In this document: positions 1 through 6,090 of the stretch, piece by piece | Numbering within the stretch: the first letter of the stretch is position 1 | Layout of the letters: every line of letters begins with the position of its first letter | From: Haplosporangium gracile | Lineage: Eukaryota > Mortierellomycota > Mortierellomycetes > Mortierellales > Mortierellaceae | Reading direction: 5' to 3' | DNA: 10,538 nt | NCBI GenBank assembly: GCA_015499985.1 | Contig: JAAAUF010001194.1 | Coordinates: forward strand, 1-10,538 | Program-made: the position numbers and the translations under genes | Notes under the pieces: generated by a model | Seen by the model: only the letters and a program-made list of their open reading frames with translations | What the model was told of the DNA's origin: nothing | Databases searched by the model: none

Positions 1-106
1 TACAGAGTAGAAATAACATAACAAAAAAGGGAGTTAGCATTGGAGAGAAAGAAAGTAAGTCAGTGAACTGTAATACAGAATAGATCTCGTAACTTGGTTC
101 ACTTAC

Positions 107-293
107 ATCGTAATATTGCCTCATTTTTCGCTCCCACGCTTGTCCCACGTGGAAGGTACAGTAATAAATGTTCAATGAAGGAAACATTTGTTTGAGAGCC
201 TCAGTCTCGACAACAGAACAATCTACCATGAACTTGGTAGCTTGTAATTTGCAATCCGTCTTGAGCCAACTCAGCCAGTTCCTCAGAATGTGA
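107..293 (-). CDS. MULE-type (Mutator-like) transposase, internal exon of a gene truncated by the window edge
   Basis: Read on the minus strand, this 187-nt block is an exon of 62 codons plus one leading base. It is bounded by an acceptor (CCGTTAG, ending at 294) and a perfect GTAAGT donor (106-101). The peptide contains KFMVDCSVVE followed by YYCTFHVGQAWERK. This is the layout of the MULE transposase DDE domain, in which a catalytic Asp in an F-x-D-C-S context is followed about 20 residues later by a C-x-x-H-V-x-Q-A-W motif. Such enzymes cut and paste Mutator-like DNA elements. The next intron runs to position 1 with a TGCTAAC branch-like site near 24-30, so the remaining exons lie outside the window. 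I could not identify the preceding exon with confidence in 300-600. The exon itself has no stop or frameshift, so it may belong to an intact or recently active copy. The domain call is fairly sure; completeness is unknown. Confidence 0.8.
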
Positions 294-601
294 CTAACGG
301 ATAAACAAAACGTGTTGCAAAAAATAAGGATGATGAAGCAAAAGAGAGTGAGGTGAAAGATAAAAAGAAGCAGTAAGTAAATACGACATGCAATGTACAG
401 TACATTCACCTAACTCATGGGAAACACACGTGCTATTTTAGAGCTACGATATGGATTGCATTGAACTCTTTCGAGTTCCCATCCTATTATTTTTTTGGAA
501 TTGCTTTTAGCTTCGGGCAAAGAAATACAGCGGCTCCCAAGGCACCTATAATCGACATGCCCAAGAACTAAAGATACGGCGGCAGTTCGACAAATACTCA
601 G
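294..601. other. Non-coding stretch between the MULE exon and the Sel1 relic
   Basis: Read on the minus strand this is upstream of the MULE exon and should contain its preceding intron and perhaps another exon. Open frames exist but none shows a MULE motif. Read on the plus strand it leads into the Sel1 relic, with an acceptor-like TTGCTTTTAG near 501-510. No RNA gene or promoter was recognised. Confidence 0.4.
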
Positions 602-1031
602 ATGTCAAACAAGACGGGCGAGTTTCAGAAATCAAAAGACCTTGCTGCTCCTCTGCGCGATAACTTTTTTAAATCGTGGCTCGATGCCAATCTTGGAGAG
701 AAAGATGCTTATGTCGCTCTCGGTGAGATGTATAGAAATGGTGGAGGAGTTCAGCAGGACTATCAGCAAGCTATGGCTTGGCACCTTAAGGTCACGAAGC
801 AATGAAATGCAGTCGGTCAATGCCATATGAATGCGATGGACTCTAATGGCCGCTAAGTAAGGATATGATGGCTCTTAACAGAGCGTTGGCGTTTTCTACG
901 AAAATGGTCACTGCGTGTCACAGAATTATATAAACGCTGCAGAGTGGCACCAAATGGCCGCTGATCAGGGAAACACAAAAGCCAAAACAGTTTTGAAGAA
1001 ACTGAGGGATATGTGTCGTATTGTTGATTAG
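602..1031 (+). pseudogene. Broken Sel1-repeat gene copy
   Basis: The frame from ATG 602 gives a short leader and one complete Sel1 repeat (LGEMYRNGGGVQQDYQQAMAW). It then stops at TGA 803-805. Reading through that TGA in the same frame gives NAVGQCHMNAMDSNGR, which matches the start of the next repeat. The intact gene has GGA or GGT/GGC at this spot, so the stop looks like a one-base GGA to TGA change. A second stop (TAA 854-856) follows. After about 31 disordered bases and a change of frame, 885-1031 encodes VGVFYENGHCVSQNYINAAEWH and ends in RIVD-stop. This matches the last repeat and the IVV tail of the intact gene at 3225-5054. The copy therefore retains the first repeat, part of a middle repeat and the last repeat plus tail, with the rest deleted. 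It is a decayed paralogue of the downstream gene; no function is expected. Confidence 0.85.
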
Positions 1032-1447
1032 AAGCAAGATTATCCAAAATATGAGATTAATCAAAAATATGAAAAAAAAAATCATCGAGACAAGGCGCGT
1101 TGGCGGTTAAGGTACTTTTTTTAATCACCTCTCGAATTTCAGACACCATAAACTATGACCTCATTTCACTGTACCTCACATACAACTACTTTTGTCATAA
1201 CAGAACTGTGTAAGAGTATCTTGGCTGCTCAGATCTACATCGTCTTCGCTTGCGACATCTCCTTGATGAAAAAGATAGTGGATGGTAGAAGGGACTAAAA
1301 CAATAGGATAGGGAAAGGAAATGAGAGATTTGAGTGAGACATGAAAGAAAAAGAAAAGGAAAGGAGTGAAAGACAGCAGCAGCTAACGCCTCTAGCAAAG
1401 AAAGACGGGAGAAAGGGGAAAATAAAAAATAACCTGTGTAGACTTAC
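1032..1447. other. AT-rich intergenic stretch without recognisable gene
   Basis: This holds A and T runs (for example near 1071-1081) and weak open frames on both strands that show no domain motif. On the minus strand it lies just after a perfect GTAAGT donor (1447-1442), so part may be an intron, with a TGTTTTAG acceptor-like site near 1296-1303. The open frame following that site is not recognised. Confidence 0.35.
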
Positions 1448-1570
1448 GCCCTTCGATTCAGCATACGCCTTAATCCATTCCCGCAGACAGAGAATAAATG
1501 AATCCCTCGCCCATTTGCCCTTGAGTCGTCCTTTTATTTTTATTTTTTTAGTTTGGCTCCGCCTAGACCG
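1448..1570 (-). other. Unassigned exon-like open frame ending at a GTAAGT donor
   Basis: The reading frame of the distal Tc1/mariner fragment continues here without a stop. Beyond about 1571 the sequence no longer resembles a Tc1 transposase. It is basic and then gives SFILCLREWIKAYAESKG directly before GTAAGT (1447-1442). The amphipathic, Trp-containing peptide and the perfect donor suggest a genuine exon end. It could be a diverged transposase C-terminus, a host gene exon, or an upstream part of the MULE gene on the same strand. I do not recognise the family. Confidence 0.3.
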
Positions 1571-1768
1571 TTTATGAAAATATTCCTCTGCCTTGGCCCG
1601 GTGAATAGGTGCTCCGCCTTCCATGAAGAAAAACGTCGGATGTCTCTGCAAGAAACCCTAGGAGTTCTCCTTCATAAACAGTCTCGATGAAGTTGACTGC
1701 TTTGCGCTCACCGGCAGGAATGACAACCAGATTCGACATACTGCTCCTCACAAACACACCCCATACCG

Positions 1769-2033
1769 TTACAGATTATTGTAATAGCAGCAGAATAAGG
1801 AGAGCAGACAAGAGCAGGAGGCAAAAACAGATGGTGTTTATAATACAGAGGGAGGGGGCATTTACACTATTGTACAGGGGCGCAGTGATAGAGGCGTGGG
1901 AATGGTGGCAACGCATGGGAATGGTGGCAACGCATAGGAATGGTGGCAACGCATGAGAATGGTGACAATGCGTAAGAATGGTGGCAATGCGTGAGAATGG
2001 TGGCAACGCAGGAGACAGTCTACAATACTGTCA
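1769..2033. mobile_element. MITE-like non-autonomous insertion inside the Tc1 relic
   Basis: This segment separates two adjacent conserved blocks of the Tc1 transposase (RRSL and TVWG on the minus strand), so it is an insertion. Its ends form an imperfect inverted repeat: TTACAGATTATTGTA at 1769-1783 against TACAATACTGTCA at 2021-2033, whose complement is TGACAGTATTGTA. The left end has a TA that fits Tc1/mariner-type TA targeting; the right end reads TC, so a target duplication would need one substitution. The interior holds a purine-rich stretch and a 19-bp minisatellite and no credible protein. The insertion is clear from the split transposase. Its identity as a MITE is inferred. Confidence 0.55.
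1898..2011. repeat. Minisatellite, 6 x 19 bp
   Basis: Six head-to-tail units of exactly 19 bp start at 1898, 1917, 1936, 1955, 1974 and 1993. The consensus is close to GRGAATGGTGGCAACGCAT. Divergence is limited to a few transitions (AACGCAT versus AATGCGT, GTGGC versus GTGAC). No length variation occurs between units, which points to recent amplification. The array lies inside the MITE-like insertion. Confidence 0.9.
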
Positions 2034-2659
2034 CAATGATCGTCTACTCTTAAACGATGGAACAACAGACGACGACTCGTACTTCTCATCCTCTGTCATC
2101 CAAACTCGGACTTTACGACGATTCTTCCTCACTTCAAACGACGACTCATCCGTCCACACAATCTTTTTCCATTCCTCTGCGGTCCAATTTTTTGTACTTT
2201 TTCGTGAACGCCAACCCTTGCAGCTTTATGTTTGGGGGTTAGAAACGGTTTGACAACTGCTGCGCAGGAAAAGTTACGAAGGCTACGAAGGGTTCTCCTA
2301 ACAGTAGAATGGGAAACCTTGCTTGGAAGAGAGTTGGTGATGTCGGCCAAGGTAGCACTACGGTTCTTGTAGAGATAGGTGACGACAGTACGAATATCTC
2401 GTTCGGAAAGCTGGCGTGGACGATCAGGCGACTTCTTGATCTCGACATCCCCTCGATTCTTGAACTGCTGAAGAACCGATCGCACAGTCCTTTCGCTAAC
2501 GTTGAGTTCAGCAGCGATAGAAGGAGACTTGGAGCCGGCCTTGCTCATTCCCACAATTTGGCCTCGCATTCCAGCGAAATGGGCCATAGGACAATAGAGG
2601 GGCGGGGGTGACGAGGAAAGGGTGGGAGAAAAAAAGAGAAAGAACAAAAAAGATTTTTT

Positions 2660-2695
2660 TTGCCACCATTGCTTTGCCATCACGCATGGTGGCAA
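2660..2695. repeat. Inverted repeat near the 5' end of the Tc1 relic
   Basis: TTGCCACCAT at 2660-2669 pairs perfectly with ATGGTGGCAA at 2686-2695 around a 16-nt loop, and flanking T and A runs extend the stem. It lies about 70-110 bp upstream of the transposase start codon (minus strand), where the terminal region of the element would be. The arm shares ATGGTGGCAAC with the minisatellite unit at 1898-2011. It may be part of the element's terminal or subterminal repeat. The true element end was not located. Confidence 0.6.
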
Positions 2696-2700
2696 CAAAA

Positions 2701-2714
2701 CAATGAAATCATTG
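2701..2714. repeat. Short palindrome CAATGA-AA-TCATTG
   Basis: A perfect 6+6 bp palindrome with a 2-nt centre directly follows the inverted repeat at 2660-2695. It could be part of the transposon end or a protein-binding site. No specific factor is assigned. Confidence 0.4.
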
Positions 2715-3164
2715 GACCAAAAATAATTAAGTATAAGTAGTAGTAGTCTCCCTCTTAGTTTAGTTCTTCACCTGATAACTTGAATAACACTCTGTCCACG
2801 CTTCTGAAAAACCACCTCTGTCTTCCCGTTCCATTTGATCTCTTCCTTACACTCCTCCTTCTGATCTTGCTTGAGAAAGGGTCAACCCTGCCCTGCCTAA
2901 ATCCAGATTCTCGACAGCCTCATCCAAAGTGACATGGCGCAGCGTATCATATTTTTTTTCATATATGTGCTCTTGTCTCACTAATCTCTTCGTCCTTGTT
3001 CTCTCTCTCTCACACGCACAAGTACACTCTCCCCCCTGTCTCCTTTCTCGTTCCCTCATAATCTGACATTCGCAATTCTCTCTCTTATTTTTTTTTCTTA
3101 TCACCTCTTCGACCGCACTTGCCCCGACCTCAACCTGCCCGCAGTAACTTTTACTCTTTCCACG
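2715..3164 (+). promoter_or_regulatory. Putative promoter and 5' leader of the Sel1-repeat gene
   Basis: This gene-free stretch lies upstream of ATG 3225. A TATAAGTAG sequence occurs near 2732-2740, but about 490 bp upstream is too far to be sure it acts as a TATA box. From about 2985 to 3110 the plus strand is strongly pyrimidine-rich (CT and CA runs), as is common just upstream of fungal transcription starts. Long open frames on the minus strand here are low-complexity complements and are not believed to be genes. Confidence 0.4.
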
Positions 3165-3224
3165 CCCATAAACTCGCCCACCGTCTTTTGCCCATAAACT
3201 CGCCCATCGTCTTTTGCCCATAAA
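3165..3224 (+). repeat. 26-bp tandem repeat abutting the Sel1 gene start codon
   Basis: Two units of 26 bp (3165-3190 and 3191-3216) differ at one base and are followed by a partial third copy, CCCATAAA (3217-3224), directly before ATG 3225. Each unit contains CCCATAAACTCGCCCA and CGTCTTTTG. The repeat sits in the 5' leader or core promoter, so copy-number change could affect initiation. Confidence 0.85.
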
Positions 3225-5054
3225 ATGCTACAAGAAGACATCTCTCAAGAGCAAGTTCAGGCATTTCGCTCTGTTGACAAGGGTGCCCCACCAAACACTG
3301 TCGCTCCTGTCCGCCCCGACGAAATATTTCACGTCGAAACTCAGATCGACCCTGAGACCCAGAAGGAATTCATTCTCTGGGAAGACATTCTGCAGGCATT
3401 CGACAACGCAGTGCAGGTTCGACACAAGACAAAGGTCGTGCCTTTTCTGAAAGGTTCTAATTATATAACGTATGTAAATGACAAAGATACTTTGACTACC
3501 TCTTAACGGCCATGAAAAAGGACAACATACCGCTTGCTTACTTACACCCGTTCTTATGACGAAAACGCAAAAAACGTTAGTCTTTTACCTCGCAGAATTG
3601 CCGCCGTGCCAAACACCGTCCTAGATGTGGTTGTGAATACTTCCTCGACCAACATGAATTGCTCATCACCGAAGAACATGCCAGAGGAGCCAGTGTCAGT
3701 GCCACGGCAGGAGGATGATAATACGAACAAGAAGGATGCTGTCTTCCAGGCTGGTGTTGCTGCCTTCACTGTTCGACGCCATCCGGTCTACGGCCTTGAG
3801 GAGGCGGCGATGGACAACTACTCCCATATTGACAGGCCTGCTTCACCACAGTTCACTTTTGTCAACTCCTCTGTCAGACGCGACCCGGTCTATGGTTTAG
3901 AGGAAGAGGCGATGGACAATTACTCCCATATCGGCAGACCCCTTGCATTCCCAACGGCTCAAGGACCTCAAGTACTGCTGGATGATCAAATAATAGAAAA
4001 CAACAACCCGCCAGCTTCTCAACATCCCGACAACAGACGAGAAAATCAATTGGGTCGTCCTCAGAGCGCAACCAACCATGTGGCCCTGAAGGACGAGTTC
4101 GCCCAGACGATCACTAACGCCCATCAAGGAGACAAGAACGCCCAGCTCGCACTAGGCAACATGTACAAGGATGGCAAGGGAGTCCCACAAAATTATCAAA
4201 GGGCAATGGAGTGGTACCTCAAGGCTGCCGAGCAAGGAGATCCATTTGCGCGACGCAAAATCGGAGCTATGTATGGCCTTGGTCTCGGTGTCCCACAGAA
4301 TAGCTCGGCAGCCATGGGCTGGTTTCTCAAGGCGGCCAACCAAGGCAACGCATTAGCTCAGTACGACATCGGCACTTCCTACGACAATGGCATCGGCGTT
4401 CCAAAGGACTATTCTAAAGCCATGCACTGGTACCTTAAGGCCGCCAGACAAGGTCATGTCGAGTCACAATACAGCATCGGCCTTCTTTACAACCGTGGCC
4501 AAGGAATTCGGCAGGACTATGCGCATGCGTTAGTCTGGTATCTCAAGGCCGCCTATCAGGGGCATGCGGACTCTCAATTCAACGTCGGTGTTTTCTGCGA
4601 ACGTGGTCAAGGCGTACTCCAGAACTACGCAGAGGCAATTGACTGGTACCGCAAGGCCGCCGATCAAGATCATATTCTCGCCCAATGCAACCTTGGCGTT
4701 CTTTATAATAATGGTCTAGGTGTGACCCAGGACTACGCACAGGCAATGAACTGGTACCTCAAGGCCGCCAGGCAGGGAAATGCTCTCGCTCAACTCAATC
4801 TCGGCATTTTATACAACCACGGTCGAGGCGTTCTTCAGGATTACGCACAGGCGATGTACTGGTACCTCAAGGCCGCCAAGCAAGGTCATGCCGCTGCGCA
4901 ATGCAATGTCGGTGTTTTCTACAACCTTGGTCTAAGTGTGCCTCAGAGCTATGCAACAGCTGCGGAGTGGTACCAAAAGTCGGCTGATCAGGGGTTCTCA
5001 AAGGCCAAAGCAGCTTTGGAGGATTTGAGAAGCTATGGTTATATTGTGGTTTAG
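3225..5054 (+). CDS. Sel1-repeat protein, two exons, 572 aa predicted
   Basis: Exon 1 is 3225-3469 and exon 2 is 3581-5054. The 111-nt intron (3470-3580) has a GTATGT donor and a CGTTAG acceptor. Splicing joins AC to T to make a Thr codon, and the frame then continues through LLPRRIAAVP. Without splicing, exon 1 stops at 3506 and exon 2 lacks its N-terminus. Residues 1 to about 105 form an N-terminal module (IFHVETQIDPETQKEF, RHKTKVVPFLKG, PRRIAAVPNTVLDVVV). Residues 146-168 and 180-202 are a duplicated PVYGLEE..MDNYSHI segment in a Ser/Pro/Asn-rich linker. Residues 265-552 are eight Sel1 repeats of exactly 36 residues, then a 20-residue cap ending in IVV. Sel1 repeats are TPR-like alpha-helical hairpins that scaffold protein contacts; no enzyme domain is present. 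No signal peptide or membrane segment is seen, so a cytosolic or nuclear adaptor is likely. The partner is unknown. A decayed paralogue lies at 602-1031. Confidence 0.85.
3771..3941 (+). repeat. Duplicated 69-bp linker segment in the Sel1 gene
   Basis: Copies at 3771-3839 and 3873-3941, spaced 102 bp apart, encode VRRHPVYGLEEAAMDNYSHI and VRRDPVYGLEEEAMDNYSHI. The peptide is much better conserved between copies than the linker around it. This suggests a short binding motif present twice. Its partner is unknown. Confidence 0.85.
4128..4991 (+). repeat. Eight tandem 108-bp Sel1 repeat units
   Basis: Units start at 4128, 4236, 4344, 4452, 4560, 4668, 4776 and 4884 with no insertion or deletion in the whole array. 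Each encodes the pattern G-x-x-x-A/S-Q-x-x-[IL]-G-x-x-Y-x-x-G-x-G-V-x-Q-D/N-Y-x-x-A-x-x-W-Y-x-K-A-A-x-Q. Unit 6 starts with Asp instead of Gly, and unit 2 has Arg-Arg where Gln is usual. Units 6, 7 and 8 are the closest to each other, which is consistent with recent internal duplication or gene conversion. Confidence 0.9.
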
Positions 5055-5057
5055 AGT

Positions 5058-5108
5058 AATAAAAAAATATCTGGCACGTAGAAATAAAAAAAAAAAAAAA
5101 AAAAAAAA
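5058..5108 (+). terminator. Polyadenylation signal and A23 tract after the Sel1 gene
   Basis: AATAAA at 5058-5063 begins three bases after the stop codon. A second signal-like AAATAAA at 5082-5088 leads straight into a run of 23 adenines (5086-5108). The first signal is the plausible 3'-end signal. The A tract at the place where a poly(A) tail would start is unusual for genomic DNA. Confidence 0.6.
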
Positions 5109-5229
5109 TTAATCTATTCTCACAGAGTTGTGTGGCCTTATTCTCACAGAGACGACGGAGGATATAAAAAAAATAAAAATACGTGATCTTTGAGCATTGA
5201 GATCCTTGCATCCACTCCAGCCCCTCTGA

Positions 5230-5569
5230 TTTTCTTTCATAAGAAAGGCTACTTCACGATCCCGAACATTGGTGCTGAAAAACGCTCAAGCATTTACTCT
5301 CAACTTTCCTCCCGGACCATCAGAATCAACTGCTGAGCGCCTCCAAAAAGAGCTTGTGAGCGAAAGCGAGAGGGTGGATAAAGCGCTGAGAATACATATG
5401 AGAAATACACAAAAGGGGACAGAGAACATGAGCGATATCAAGACTTTGTTGCGAATGGATGCTACAAGTACAAGAAAAAAAGGCTAGAGAGGCAATCGAG
5501 ATACTGGCAATTATGATCGCCACTTTACCGAAATGCTCGTTCCTCTTTTGGCTGTCATCTCCTTTTTGA
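5230..5569 (+). pseudogene. Fragment of an unrecognised gene with a homopolymer frameshift
   Basis: An open frame runs from the TGA at 5227-5229 to TAG 5485-5487 without a usable ATG at its beginning. It encodes a polar, probably coiled-coil peptide (TAERLQKELVSESERVDKAL, then KGTENMSDIKTLLRMD). At the A7 run 5475-5481 a one-base shift continues the reading into REAIEILAIMIATLPKCSFL, ending at TGA 5567-5569. Such a hydrophobic end after a coiled coil would suit a membrane-anchored tail. The missing start and the shift suggest a relic or a partial exon. I do not recognise the family. Confidence 0.35.
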
Positions 5570-5989
5570 CAATACTATAGCGTCTTTCTACTGGTCATGT
5601 TGACTTGACTCTTACTTGGGTCATCCGGTTGTTGTATATCCGACTGGACACTCACAAGCGCTCCTTTCCAAGAAACGACAAAGTAGATGTTGGCAGTGAG
5701 AGTCAGTCACGGAGACCTTTAGCCGATGGAGACGGACACTGTCGTCCAGAAGTGTAAGTCATGATGTTGTGACGAAGGTGAAAGCGAAGACCTCGAGGAG
5801 GAAGTGTAAAAAAAGCTGGTAGTAGTTGGGAACAGTCTCGAAATTAATCTGAGCAAAGATGTATCGACATCTGAGTAGAATCGCACTTGAATTGACTTGA
5901 CCCCTCCAGATGGGACTTACTCCGATAAAAGTATGCCAACACCAGCGCATGTAATCCACAGAGTCTTCATTTCAGAGTGTTTATCGTTG
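5570..5989. other. Intergenic stretch without recognisable feature
   Basis: Mixed composition with only short open frames on both strands, none showing a known domain or convincing codon pattern. It separates the Sel1 side from the 3' end of RPT6. Confidence 0.4.
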
Positions 5990-5995
5990 TTTATT
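5990..5995 (-). terminator. Polyadenylation signal AATAAA for RPT6
   Basis: TTTATT on the plus strand reads AATAAA on the minus strand, about 95 nt after the RPT6 stop codon. Distance and orientation fit a 3'-end signal. Confidence 0.55.
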
Positions 5996-6090
5996 AGCCA
6001 TTCAGTCATGGATATGGCCCAGTCATCCTGCGATCCCAGAAAGAGCCGGATGATCCGTTTGTGCCTACTTCTTGACAAGGGAAGAGTCGT

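Larger units (their letters stand above)
1571..2587 (-). pseudogene. Tc1/mariner (IS630-type) transposase relic, interrupted
   Basis: The minus strand from ATG 2587 encodes the usual Tc1 N-terminus: a helix-turn-helix (SIAAELNVSERTVRSVL), then RPRQLSERD, then a second DNA-binding helix set with SHSTVRRTLRS and KPFLTPKHKAAR. Near 2190 the frame shifts twice in A-rich runs and continues as WTAEEWKKIVWTDESSFEV. This carries the first catalytic Asp (codon 2150-2148). The frame reaches PSFKSRRSL and stops at 2031. The expected next block, VWG followed by LVVIPAGERKAVNFIETV, reappears at about 1767 and below, after a 265-bp insertion. One more frameshift leads to FFFMEGGAPIHRAKA, where the second catalytic Asp (usually MEDGAP or MQDNAP) is Gly (codon 1618-1616). 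The SPDLNP/third-acid region is not found. The element is dead on four counts: frameshifts, insertion, lost Asp and missing C-terminus. Confidence 0.85.

Noticed and set aside
856..880. GTAAGG..TTAACAG in the Sel1 relic as an intron that would remove the stop.
   Set aside because: It would be only about 25 nt, too short for a spliceosomal intron, and it does not remove the TGA at 803-805 or the missing repeat sequence.
2661..2669. Plus-strand TGCCACC preceded by T's, resembling the yeast Rpn4 proteasome element GGTGGCAAA.
   Set aside because: It lies in the transposon end 5 kb from RPT6, while the RPT6 promoter itself has no copy.
2129..2698. Starting the Tc1 transposase at the upstream in-frame ATG 2698.
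   Set aside because: The extra 37 residues are low-complexity Phe/Ser/Pro from the terminal inverted repeat region; family-like sequence starts at ATG 2587.
2847..3221. 124-codon minus-strand frame upstream of the Sel1 gene.
   Set aside because: It is the complement of the CT-rich leader and the 26-bp repeat, very Arg/Glu-biased, with no domain.
3534..5054. ATG 3534 as the start of the Sel1 gene (506 aa, single exon).
   Set aside because: That start lies in the predicted intron; the GTATGT..CGTTAG intron joins exon 1 in frame and restores a continuous N-terminal module.
5759..5959. 66-codon minus-strand frame downstream of RPT6.
   Set aside because: No domain, no splice or promoter context, and aromatic-rich composition typical of chance frames.
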